From: Ewingella sp049889095
GTDB taxonomy: Bacteria > Pseudomonadota > Gammaproteobacteria > Enterobacterales > Enterobacteriaceae
Assembly: GCA_049889095.1 (NCBI GenBank)
Contig: JBLJFK010000001.1
DNA length: 64,000 nucleotides
Direction: 5' to 3' (one strand)
Below, piece by piece: positions 26,706 to 34,579 of this stretch. The notes below the pieces were generated by a model, which worked only from the letters and a program-made list of their open reading frames with translations, was not told the DNA's origin and searched no databases. Position 1 is the first letter of the stretch, and every line of letters starts with the position of its first letter. The position numbers and the translations under genes were made by a program.

Positions 26706-28346
26706 TTAATGTTTTTCCAGCCATGCGCCATAGAAGCTCGGGCGGCCGACCGCTTCAAAGTTAATGCCTTTGAGGTATGGCGCACCGGCAAATACCTGCG
26801 GCTCTTCGAAAATGGGGATCACATAGGCCTGATCCAGCAGGTAGTTCTGCACGTCAGCCGTCAGGGCAAGGCGTTTTTGCGGATCCACTTCGGCAGAAAC
26901 GGCAATCAGCAAATCGTTAAGTTTGTCGTCGCGGAAGTTTTTCACCTTGCTGCTGGAACCGCCTTTTTGCAGTAAAACGTCGCGGTTGGTTGGGTAGAAG
27001 GCGCTTTTGATCACGTCCGGATCGGCACGGCCCACTTCAACCACGTAAGCGGCAGTTTTTTCCGGATCAAGGTTGTCTGCGATGCGGCTACCTGCATCAC
27101 CGGCCAGAATGTTGAGCTTGACGCCCACCTGACTCCATTGTTGCGACACCAGTTGCAACACTTCTTTGTTCTGCGGCTGCGGCAGGGATTCATACACCGT
27201 CAGCGACAGTGTTTTGCCGTCCTTCTGGCGGATGCCATTTGCCCCGGTTTTCCAGCCAGCTTCATCCAGCAGCTTTTTGGCCTGCGCAGGGTCGTAAGTC
27301 AGTTTGCTGGCTAAATCGGTATATCCGGCAGCCGTTTTCGCTACGACTGAGGTGGCCTGCGGATAATTTGGCGAGAACAGCGTATCAACAACCTGTTTGG
27401 CGTTGGTCGCGTGCAGCAGTGCCTGACGGACTTTGAGATCCGACACCAGCGCATTGTCTGGACGGAAGGCAATACCGTCGTTTACACCTTTGGTTGGCGC
27501 GGCGTAAATCGGGAAATTTTGGTCTTTGGCTTGTTTCTCGTCATAGGCCTGTACCTGACGGATGAAGTCCGCCTGACCGGCCAGCAGCGCGCCAATGCGT
27601 ACGCTGTCTTCGTTGGTGACAATCACGTTGATGCCATCCAGATTCGCTCGGCCCTGCTGTTTGAGATGCTTCGGTCCCCAGTTGTAATCTTTGCGCACTG
27701 TCAAATCGACTTCGCGTCCCAGCGTCTCTCTGCTGACGACAAACGGCCCCGAACCGATGATGTGGGTGGCGTCGCCCAGCGAGTCAAAGTTGCGGTTCAA
27801 CGTACTTAATGACACCAGGCCTGAGCCGATGGTGGCCGTACCCTGAAGGAATCCCGGTGAAGGTTTTTTAAAGAAGAACTTCACGGTCAGCGGATCGACG
27901 ACTTCACTGTGGTCATAGTTGTTGATCACTTCTGATACAGGCAGGTTGTGCTCTTTATTGCCCAAGCCATAGGTGTCGATGTTCTTCGCCACGGCGTTGG
28001 CGTCCAGCGGCGTACCGTCAGAGAAGGTCACACCAGGACGGATTTTGAAGGTGTATTCAGTCTTGTTGCTGTTGAAGCTCCATGATTCGGCGATCCATGG
28101 TTCAATCTCCAGCGTCTGAGGATTCTGATAGGTTAACTTGTCGGTAATTTGGTTGAGTATGCCGCCATTGGGGTAAAATCCACCCGCGGGTGGATATAAA
28201 TTGGTATGTGCCTGTTGTTCCAGATACACCAAGGTTCCGCCCTGAACCGGCGTCTCCTCGGCAGCAAATGCAGCGCTGGTGGTAGAAATTAAAAGGCCTA
28301 AAGCCAGAGCGCGGGAAACCGCGTTCAAACGGCGAATGGTATGCAT
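26706..28346 (-). CDS. ABC substrate-binding protein, peptide/nickel (SBP_5) family
   Basis: Periplasmic binding protein of family 5, 546 residues, with a signal peptide ending near STTSAAFAAEE. Typical stretches are NLYPPAGGFYPNGGILNQI, ESWSFNSNKTEYTFKIRPGV and TFSDGTPLDANAV. ATG 28346 follows AAGGAT by six bases; a TTG one codon earlier is less likely. First gene of a reverse-strand operon with two permeases, fused ATPase, luciferase-like monooxygenase, AhpD-like protein and a truncated VOC gene. The substrate is unknown; the family also binds peptides, opines, glutathione and metal complexes. Confidence 0.85.
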   Translation of the reverse strand: MHTIRRLNAVSRALALGLLISTTSAAFAAEETPVQGGTLVYLEQQAHTNLYPPAGGFYPNGGILNQITDKLTYQNPQTLEIEPWIAESWSFNSNKTEYTFKIRPGVTFSDGTPLDANAVAKNIDTYGLGNKEHNLPVSEVINNYDHSEVVDPLTVKFFFKKPSPGFLQGTATIGSGLVSLSTLNRNFDSLGDATHIIGSGPFVVSRETLGREVDLTVRKDYNWGPKHLKQQGRANLDGINVIVTNEDSVRIGALLAGQADFIRQVQAYDEKQAKDQNFPIYAAPTKGVNDGIAFRPDNALVSDLKVRQALLHATNAKQVVDTLFSPNYPQATSVVAKTAAGYTDLASKLTYDPAQAKKLLDEAGWKTGANGIRQKDGKTLSLTVYESLPQPQNKEVLQLVSQQWSQVGVKLNILAGDAGSRIADNLDPEKTAAYVVEVGRADPDVIKSAFYPTNRDVLLQKGGSSSKVKNFRDDKLNDLLIAVSAEVDPQKRLALTADVQNYLLDQAYVIPIFEEPQVFAGAPYLKGINFEAVGRPSFYGAWLEKH

Positions 28347-28528
28347 CAACGTATCCTTTTTCTTATTAGCAAGTGAACGTCACTGAAGTTCGCCGTGAGG
28401 GTTTTAGAACTAAAGTGGTGGTTCTATATCAAACCTTTTTGAAAAGGATATAAACGAAGGATTATTGCTATGGATAGCGAGAAAGTAGCAATAGGAATGT
28501 ATTGAACATTTATGCGGTTCAGGGAAGT

Positions 28529-28546
28529 TTTGAGCGGCCGCTCAAA
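28529..28546. repeat. Perfect 18-bp palindrome at the edge of block B
   Basis: TTTGAGCGGCCGCTCAAA reads the same on both strands. It sits at the boundary between the upstream region of the binding protein gene and repeat block B. It could be a protein-binding site or part of the repeat terminus. Confidence 0.7.
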
Positions 28547-29074
28547 CTGGCTTTTAATTTCAATTTCAAATCTAAGGTCAAGACCGTGGGTTGCCACCCA
28601 AACTGGCCTGAAGGAGTGTCTATCGCCACACCCCTTCAGAATCCCCAGCTCTTTTAAAAACAGCTGCTGCGCTGGTCACAATGGCCGTGTTTCAGGGGCT
28701 GAAGTGATAGCCGTAAAATGTCATCGCTCCGCGATCCCCGGCTGCGTGTTCGAGCCAACGGTGAAGATGTTGTCTCTCCACCGACTTGCCGGTGACATTT
28801 TGAATACGGCCGAGACTTTTTTAAAATCCAAATCCAAATCCAAATCTGTTTTGTTTTTTAAAATGCCGGGGCCGCATTCAAAACGACGTCGAGGGAGAGG
28901 CGCAAAACCGCGTGGGGTTTACGCGGGTTGAAGCCCGAACGGAGAGTACCGCGCAGCGGCGAAGTTTGCGGCTATCACCGAGATACCTGAAACACGGCCA
29001 TTGTGACTTGCGAAGTCTCGATCTTGCAGCGTAAAAACGCAGGATTGTTAAGGGCCACGTTTATGGCCCTTAAC

Positions 29075-29390
29075 CCGGTGTGGGCCGGCGCCCACGATCT
29101 TGACGTGGAATTTAAAAGCCGGTGTGGGCCGGCGCCCACGATCTTGACGTGGAATTTAAAAGCCGGTGTGGGCCGGCACCCACGATCTTGACGTGGAATT
29201 TAAAAGCCGGTGTGGGCCGGCGCCCACGATCTTGACGTGGAATTTAAAAGCCGGTGTGGGCCGGCGCCCACGATCTTGACGTGGAATTTAAAAAGCCGGT
29301 GTGGGCCGCGGCGCCCACGATCTTGACGTGGAATTTAAAAAGCCAGTGTGGGCGGCGAGCCCACGACCTTGAAATTGAATTTAAAGTGGG
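29075..29390 (+). repeat. Seven tandem copies of a 44-bp hairpin unit
   Basis: Units begin at 29075, 29119, 29163, 29207, 29251, 29296 and 29343. Each carries GTGGGC-CGGC-GCCCAC, then GATCTTGACGTGGAATTTAAAAG. Units 1-5 are nearly identical (one base change in unit 3); units 6 and 7 gain extra bases and changes in the loop, and an eighth, degenerate hairpin follows at 29392-29407. There are no spacers between copies, so it is not a CRISPR array. The unit is the terminal hairpin module of the composite repeats, amplified in tandem. Confidence 0.95.
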
Positions 29391-29430
29391 TTTGGGTGGC
29401 AACCCAAGGTATTCAAGTTGAAAGGGGTTG

Positions 29431-29447
29431 TCAGGGGAAACCCCTGA
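29431..29447 (-). terminator. Hairpin at the 3' end of puuD
   Basis: TCAGGGG-AAA-CCCCTGA is a perfect seven-base stem nine bases beyond the puuD stop codon on the reverse strand. The tract after it is not a clean T-run, so termination strength is uncertain. Confidence 0.45.
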
Positions 29448-29455
29448 CCGATCCC

Positions 29456-30253
29456 TTAGCGGGGAGCCAGGTGGTGGTGATATTTACGGCAGGCATCCAC
29501 AAAAGATTCGAACAGCTGGCGCGACACCTCGTCAGTCAGGCTGTGCCATTCCGGATGCCACTGCACGCCAAGTGCGAAGGGGTGGCTACGTACACTGACC
29601 GCTTCGACCAGATTGTCTGGCGCGCGTGCTTCAATATTCAGTTCAGCGCCCAGACATTTTGCGCCCTGACCGTGCAGGGAGTTCACCTGAAACTGCTGAT
29701 AGTCTGGCAGTAATTCAGCCAGCAAGCCGCCGGGTTCGATACTCACCCTATGCACCAAATCATACTGTGCGTCGTGCGGCAGTGAAGTGTCTTCGCGATG
29801 ATCCATAAACCCAGGTTGCTCCTGCACCTTACGATACAGGCTACCACCGGTGGCGACGACCAACTCCTGCATTCCGCGACAGGCGGCGAAAAGTGGAATG
29901 CGTTGATCGAGCGCGGCGCGGATTAATGCCAGGCTGAGTTTGTCGCGGCCGGGATCGGCGAGGTCTTCAATGCCGTCTTCACCGTACAGATGGGGTTCGA
30001 TATTGCTCGGGCTACCGGTCAGGAAGATGCCGTCGAGGCGTGACACTACCTCGTTGATCGCTCCTTCGCGGGAAGCCAGTTCGTGAGGAAGACAGACGGG
30101 TAAGGCATTGGCGTTGAAAATGGCGTCGAGATATTTCTCATGAACCGTGAGTGCCGGATTTCCGTCGATAGTGTTCTGGCACATTACTACCCCAATGATC
30201 GGTCTGTAGCTGGTTTCTTTTCTGGCTTGCGCCGTGGAAAACAGATTGCCCAT
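29456..30253 (-). CDS. puuD: PuuD, gamma-glutamyl-gamma-aminobutyrate hydrolase
   Basis: Class I glutamine amidotransferase-like enzyme that hydrolyses gamma-glutamyl-GABA to glutamate and GABA in putrescine breakdown. The 265-residue protein has the nucleophile cysteine in FAACRGMQELVVATGGSL and the catalytic His-Glu in LGVQWHPEWHS. LTGSPSNIEPHLYGEDG and VNSLHGQGAKCLG also match E. coli PuuD. ATG 30253 follows GAGGCGG. It is divergent from puuA. Its 3' end abuts repeat block B. puuB and puuC, which act between PuuA and PuuD, are not in the window. Confidence 0.92.
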   Translation of the reverse strand: MGNLFSTAQARKETSYRPIIGVVMCQNTIDGNPALTVHEKYLDAIFNANALPVCLPHELASREGAINEVVSRLDGIFLTGSPSNIEPHLYGEDGIEDLADPGRDKLSLALIRAALDQRIPLFAACRGMQELVVATGGSLYRKVQEQPGFMDHREDTSLPHDAQYDLVHRVSIEPGGLLAELLPDYQQFQVNSLHGQGAKCLGAELNIEARAPDNLVEAVSVRSHPFALGVQWHPEWHSLTDEVSRQLFESFVDACRKYHHHLAPR

Positions 30254-30615
30254 GTTACCGCCTCGTTGAGTTGTCTGAAGGGTTGAGTTTGCGCGCCTCG
30301 TCGCTTTTAGCCGTTCAATTACGTTGACGTTACTCCATAAACTTAACAGCCGAAAGGCGCATTTTCAAACCGGGCAGTGGCAAGGCTGTCGCCATTGCAA
30401 AAGTTTTATGATGGGTCTAGGGTTATTATTCAGGTTATTTTATTTACAACATTTTTTCATCACAGGGCGCAAATTGATGAAGCTTTCTTAACCAGAGATG
30501 TTGAAGCTCGATAAGAAAAGCGTGTTGGAGGGAGTGAGTCAGAATCAAAACGGCGGGGTACCATGGTGGTTGGTGGTGCCAGAGACGCCACACTAATGCA
30601 AACGGCGGAAATCCT
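30254..30615. promoter_or_regulatory. Divergent puuD/puuA intergenic region
   Basis: 362 bases between the two start codons. The middle (about 30400-30465) is AT-rich with GGTTATTATTCAGG and TTATTTTATTTACAAC, a likely promoter zone. No clear match to the E. coli PuuR operator was found by eye. Small open frames here lack a ribosome-binding site and are not called. Confidence 0.4.
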
Positions 30616-32049
30616 ATGCAAACGGTCATTATTGAATCAAACAGTTCCGAAGTTGAAGACTTCGCTGCACACGGCGAAGAGAAGCGAAGCAGCGCGTTCC
30701 AGGTCGAAGTTACACAATACCTGGAGCGTCAACCCCTTACACTTTATATCGATGTTCTCCTCACAGATTTAAACGGCAGTTTCCGCGGTAAACGCATCCC
30801 CGTCTCAGCGCTTAGAAAAATCGAAAAAGGGTGTTATTTCCCCGCTTCAGTCTTTGCTATGGATATTCTTGGCAACGTGGTCGAAGAGGCTGGTTTGGGT
30901 CAGGAATTAGGCGAGCCCGATCGCATCTGTTTACCCGTCCCCGGCACGCTGACACCCTCGGCTTCTGATCCCGATCACATCGGCCAATTGTTGCTGACCA
31001 TGCTTGACGAAGATGGTACTCCCTTTGACGTTGAACCCCGCAATGTGCTGAATCATCTCTGGCAAACATTGCGCCAGCGGGGATTGTTCCCGGTGGTAGC
31101 GGTAGAGCTGGAGTTCTATTTGCTCGACAGACAGCGAGATGCGGAAGGATCTATTCAGCCGCCGTGTACTCCAGGCACCACCGAGCGCAGTATGCATACG
31201 CAATGCTATTCGGTCGATAATCTCGACCATTTCGCCGACGTTCTTAGTGATATCGATCGTCTTGCTAATATTCAGGGATTACCGGCCGACGGCGCAGTGG
31301 CCGAGTCTTCGCCCGGCCAGTTCGAAATTAATCTGCATCACAGCGACAATGTTCTGCGTGCCTGCGACCATGCACTGACCCTGAAACGGCTGGTGCGCCT
31401 GGTGGCAGAAAATCATGATATGGACGCCACTTTTATGGCTAAACCGTATGAAGACCATGCGGGCAGCGGTATGCATATTCACCTGAGCGTACTCGACGAT
31501 AATGGTAAGAACCTGCTGGCCGACGGCGAAGGGGAAGATTCCGCGCTGATGAAACGTGCGCTGGCGGGGATGCTTGCGCTGATGCCTGCTTCGATGGCGG
31601 TTTTGGCACCTAACGTCAATGCTTTCCGCCGTTTTCAGCCGGGCATGTACGTGGCGACGCAAGCCTCGTGGGGTCACAATAACCGCACCGTTGCGTTACG
31701 CGTACCCTGTAGTGGAACGGCCGATCACCGCGTTGAGTACCGTCTGGCGGGAGCTGACGCTAACCCGTATTTGGTCGTAGCCAGCGTTTTGGCCGGGATG
31801 CTGTACGGCCTCGACAACGATTTGCCTCTGCCTGAACCGGTTACCGGCAACGGTCTGGAACAGGACGGAATGCCGCTACCCATTCGACAGAGCGATGCCC
31901 TGATGGAATTCGACCAGCAACCGGCGTTAAAAAAATACCTCGGCGAACGCTTCTCACAAGTTTATCACGCGTGTAAATCGGATGAGTTATTGCAGTTTGA
32001 GCGGCGCATAACCGAAACTGAAATCGACTGGATGCTGCGTAATGCCTGA
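30616..32049 (+). CDS. puuA: PuuA, gamma-glutamylputrescine synthetase
   Basis: Glutamine synthetase-like enzyme that joins glutamate to putrescine using ATP, the first step of the Puu route. The 477-residue protein has the GS fold: VELEFYLLDRQ (metal-binding glutamates), ESSPGQFEINLHH, GSGMHIHLSVLD (catalytic histidine region), NAFRRFQPGMYV and VEYRLAGADANPYL. Length fits E. coli PuuA (472). Divergent from puuD; terminator at 32210. The product would be oxidised by PuuB and PuuC, which must be encoded elsewhere if the pathway is complete. Confidence 0.92.
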   Translation: MQTVIIESNSSEVEDFAAHGEEKRSSAFQVEVTQYLERQPLTLYIDVLLTDLNGSFRGKRIPVSALRKIEKGCYFPASVFAMDILGNVVEEAGLGQELGEPDRICLPVPGTLTPSASDPDHIGQLLLTMLDEDGTPFDVEPRNVLNHLWQTLRQRGLFPVVAVELEFYLLDRQRDAEGSIQPPCTPGTTERSMHTQCYSVDNLDHFADVLSDIDRLANIQGLPADGAVAESSPGQFEINLHHSDNVLRACDHALTLKRLVRLVAENHDMDATFMAKPYEDHAGSGMHIHLSVLDDNGKNLLADGEGEDSALMKRALAGMLALMPASMAVLAPNVNAFRRFQPGMYVATQASWGHNNRTVALRVPCSGTADHRVEYRLAGADANPYLVVASVLAGMLYGLDNDLPLPEPVTGNGLEQDGMPLPIRQSDALMEFDQQPALKKYLGERFSQVYHACKSDELLQFERRITETEIDWMLRNA

Positions 32050-32209
32050 TCTGGCGTGGAACACGTGCTCGGATATTGTATACCGGTGACATGCGAATAA
32101 AATTTGAAGCGTTTCTTGATCCGACACACCGCAGAGAAAGAAATCGTCACTGAAGGCCTCTATATCTTGTCATCAGCCCCCGATATAGTGCAAAATACCG
32201 CACATGCAG

Positions 32210-32246
32210 AATAACCGACGCTTAAAAGCGCCGGTTATTTTTTTTG
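32210..32246 (+). terminator. Rho-independent terminator of puuA
   Basis: AATAACCG and CGGTTATT form the outer stem, CGCTT and AAGCG the inner stem with one mismatch between them, followed by a long T-run. It is 160 bases beyond the puuA stop; the gap between holds no convincing gene. Confidence 0.85.
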
Positions 32247-32562
32247 CATTGTGTGAAACGCAAACTAATTCAACAGAGGCCGGACCCAGATCCGGATAGA
32301 TAACCAGGTTCGTGTGTGATCCCAAATCAATAAACGGTCACCACTATGAGGAAATGCATGATGGGGCAATATTTTAAACCTGTACCGGTGCCCACCGGTA
32401 TCGTTGTCAGCTGCGGCAAATTAAGCTCAGCCTTTATATCCGTGTTCAACGATGTAAAGATCAATCCCCCATTTCCTGGTTATCAAACACGAAGTCAGCC
32501 CTGCATTTTGCGCACGGAGGCGTTTACCCGCCCGGTGCTTGCAAGTCAGGGAGGGCTGAGCC
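32247..32562 (+). promoter_or_regulatory. plaP upstream region
   Basis: About 316 bases between the puuA terminator and plaP. One 75-codon open frame overlaps the plaP start but lacks protein-like features and is not called. A proper ribosome-binding sequence, GGGAGGGCTGAGCC, precedes the plaP ATG. The region must hold the plaP promoter, not assigned precisely. Confidence 0.35.
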
Positions 32563-33942
32563 ATGTCTGCTAATATTGCTACTGCTGCTCCGGCAACTCA
32601 TCGCGTACAACTGCGTAAAACGCTGACATTGGTTCAGGTAGTGATGATGGGCCTGGCCTATCTGCAACCTATGACCATTTTCGATACCTTCGGTATCGTG
32701 TCCGGACTGACTGACGGCCACGTTGCCACGGCGTATATTTTCGCGTTGATCGCCGTGCTGTTTACCGCAGTGAGTTACGGCAAACTGGTGAAACGCTTCC
32801 CGTCCGCCGGTTCTGCTTATACCTACGCGCAGAAAGCCATTAACCCCCACGTTGGCTTTATGGTGGGTTGGTCATCCTTGCTGGACTATCTGTTCATGCC
32901 GATGATCAACATCCTGCTGGCGAAAATCTATCTGGAAGCCATCTTCCCGGGAGTGCCGTCGTGGATCTTTGTCACTGCGCTGGTGGCGCTGATGACTGCG
33001 TTCAACCTGCGTGGCATCAAAGTGGTGGCGAACCTCAACAGTATTATCGTGGTGGTTCAGGTCGCGATTATGGTGGTATTCCTTGGTCTGCTGATCCATG
33101 GCGTTTACATGGGTGAGGGCATGGGAACGCTCACCAGCACCAAGCCGTTCTACAGTGAAAACGCGCACGTGGTGCCGATGATCACCGGGGCGACTATCCT
33201 GTGCTTCTCGTTCCTGGGCTTCGATGGGATCAGCTCACTGTCTGAAGAGACGCCAAACGCCGGTAAAGTCATTCCGAAAGCGATTTTCCTGACTGCGCTG
33301 ATTGGCGGCATTATCTTCGTGGTGGTGTCCTACTTCCTGCAGCTCTATTTCCCGGACATCTCGCGCTTCCACGATCCGGACGCGTCTCAGCCGGAAATTA
33401 TGCTCTACGTGGCCGGTAAGTTTTTCCAGTCGGTGATCCTGTGCTTTAGCTGCGTGACCGTGCTGGCATCAGGTATGGCGGCACATGCGGGCGTTTCCCG
33501 TCTGCTGTACGTAATGGGCCGTGACGGCGTATTCCCGGAGAAAATCTTCGGTTATGTGCATCCGAAATGGCGTACGCCGACGTTCAATGTCGTATTAGTG
33601 GGTGTGGTTGCAATGTCCGCGGTGACTTTTGATCTGGTCACGGCCACCGCGCTGATTAACTTCGGTGCGCTGGTGGCCTTCACCTTCGTTAACCTGTCGG
33701 TGATATCGCAGTTCTACATCCGCGAACAGCGTAATAAGACGTTCAAAGATAATTTCAATTATCTGGTCTTGCCGACGATTGGTGCATTGACCGTGGGGGC
33801 GCTGTGGCTAAATCTAGAAGCCAGCTCAATGACCCTGGGTCTGGTCTGGGGAGCGATTGGTTTAGGTTATCTGGCCTTCATCACCAATCTGTTCCGGCAG
33901 AAACCACCGCAGATGAGCGGTGAGATCATGCCAGAATCATAA
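32563..33942 (+). CDS. plaP: PlaP, putrescine importer (APC superfamily)
   Basis: Proton-driven putrescine permease, 459 residues with twelve membrane segments. It is nearly collinear with E. coli PlaP (YeeF): RKTLTLVQVVMMGLAYLQPM, FDTFGIVSGLTDGHV, SAYTYAQKAINPHVGFMVGW, ITGATILCFSFLGFDGIS and VLASGMAAHAGVSRLLYVMG. In E. coli plaP is also close to sbcB, so this part of the order is conserved even though repeat block C now separates the two. Together with PuuA and PuuD it forms a putrescine uptake and use module. Confidence 0.9.
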   Translation: MSANIATAAPATHRVQLRKTLTLVQVVMMGLAYLQPMTIFDTFGIVSGLTDGHVATAYIFALIAVLFTAVSYGKLVKRFPSAGSAYTYAQKAINPHVGFMVGWSSLLDYLFMPMINILLAKIYLEAIFPGVPSWIFVTALVALMTAFNLRGIKVVANLNSIIVVVQVAIMVVFLGLLIHGVYMGEGMGTLTSTKPFYSENAHVVPMITGATILCFSFLGFDGISSLSEETPNAGKVIPKAIFLTALIGGIIFVVVSYFLQLYFPDISRFHDPDASQPEIMLYVAGKFFQSVILCFSCVTVLASGMAAHAGVSRLLYVMGRDGVFPEKIFGYVHPKWRTPTFNVVLVGVVAMSAVTFDLVTATALINFGALVAFTFVNLSVISQFYIREQRNKTFKDNFNYLVLPTIGALTVGALWLNLEASSMTLGLVWGAIGLGYLAFITNLFRQKPPQMSGEIMPES

Positions 33943-33949
33943 GAATCTG

Positions 33950-33991
33950 AGGGACCCGCAAGGGTCCTTTTTTTGCTCTTTGGAAAGAGCA
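33950..33991 (+). terminator. Terminator of plaP with a second hairpin
   Basis: AGGGACCC-GCAA-GGGTCCTT is followed by seven T residues (33968-33974), a standard terminator. Directly behind it TGCTCTTT-GG-AAAGAGCA (33974-33991) forms a second perfect hairpin at the edge of repeat block C. Confidence 0.88.
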
Positions 33992-33994
33992 GGA

Positions 33995-34575
33995 AACAGT
34001 TTTGGTTTCAAGCTTTCACTTTCACTTCAAATTCAAAACCTTGGGTTGCCACCCAAACTGGCCCAGAAGGCGCGTTGGCGCGCGCCCTCTGGACTCCCGC
34101 GCCTTCTTAAAACAGCAGCTGCGCTGGTCACAATGGCCGTGTTTCAGTCACCATGACGACAGCCGCAAAATGTCGCCGCTTAGGCGGTACCTTCGCTACG
34201 GGTTTCGAGCCTCAGGTCTCGAACCGCTTGCTCAGCACCATTTTTGAACGCGGCCAAGGCTTTTTCAAATTCAAAACCCAAACAGTTTTGGTCCTTCAAC
34301 ATGCTTCGGCCGCATTCAAAATGCCGCCGAGGGAGAGGTGCAAAACCGCGAGTCTTTTTTCGCGGGTTGGAACCCGAACTGAGGGGACCGCAACGCGGCG
34401 GTCTTTTGCGGCTATAACGGAAGTTCCTGAAACACGGCCGTCCCAACTGCGTAGCTGCGGTTTTTAAAAGCCCTGGATTCCAAAGGGCGGCGGCGATTGG
34501 CCGCCCTTTGGTCGGTGTGGGCCGACGCCCACGACCTTGAAGTTGAATTTGAATTTGAATTTAAAAGCGAAAGCC
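33995..34575. repeat. Composite repeat block C (long nested palindrome)
   Basis: About 580 non-coding bases and the most symmetrical copy. Left arm: TTTCACTTTCACTTCAAATT, hairpin TTGGGT-TGCC-ACCCAA (34041-34056), GAAGGCGCGTTGGCGCGC, CACAATGGCCGTGTTTCAG (34129-34147), AGCCGCAAAATGTCGCCGC, TTTTTGAACGCGGCC. Right arm, inverse: GGCCGCATTCAAAATGCCG, GCGGCGGTCTTTTGCGGCT, CTGAAACACGGCC (34427-34439), GGGCGGCGGCGATTGGCCGC, hairpin GTGGGC-CGAC-GCCCAC (34517-34532), TTGAATTTGAATTTGAATTT. It ends about five bases before the sbcB stop codon. Confidence 0.85.
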
Positions 34576-34579
34576 GTGC

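Larger units (their letters stand above)
28547..29450. repeat. Composite repeat block B (long nested palindrome plus 44-bp array)
   Basis: About 900 non-coding bases. Left arm: TTTCAATTTCAAAT, hairpin TGGGT-TGCC-ACCCA (28587-28600), the common CACAATGGCCGTGTTTCAG (28677-28695), GATAGCCGTAAAATGTC, TTTTGAATACGGCC and AAATCC copies. Right arm in inverse order: GGGGCCGCATTCAAAA, TTTGCGGCTATCAC, CTGAAACACGGCCATTGTG (28987-29005, exact inverse complement of the left 19-mer), then seven 44-bp hairpin units and a final TTGGGT-GGCA-ACCCAA. The transcript of either strand could fold into a very long stem. Confidence 0.85.

Noticed and set aside
28512..28931. 139-codon open frame inside block B
   Set aside because: It runs through repeat DNA shared with blocks A and C in other frames; the product is low-complexity and has no family features. 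The same holds for frames at 20157-20471, 29003-29191 and 34153-34467.
29075..29390. CRISPR-like regular repeats
   Set aside because: The 44-base units follow each other without unique spacers, carry the composite-repeat hairpin, and no cas genes are near.
32346..32573. 75-codon open frame before plaP
   Set aside because: It overlaps the plaP start, has no ribosome-binding site and encodes no recognisable features.
20160..34575. Blocks A-C as insertion sequences or simple MITEs
   Set aside because: No transposase gene, no clear terminal repeats with target duplication could be found, and the internal nested palindromes are unlike usual MITEs. The possibility is not fully excluded.
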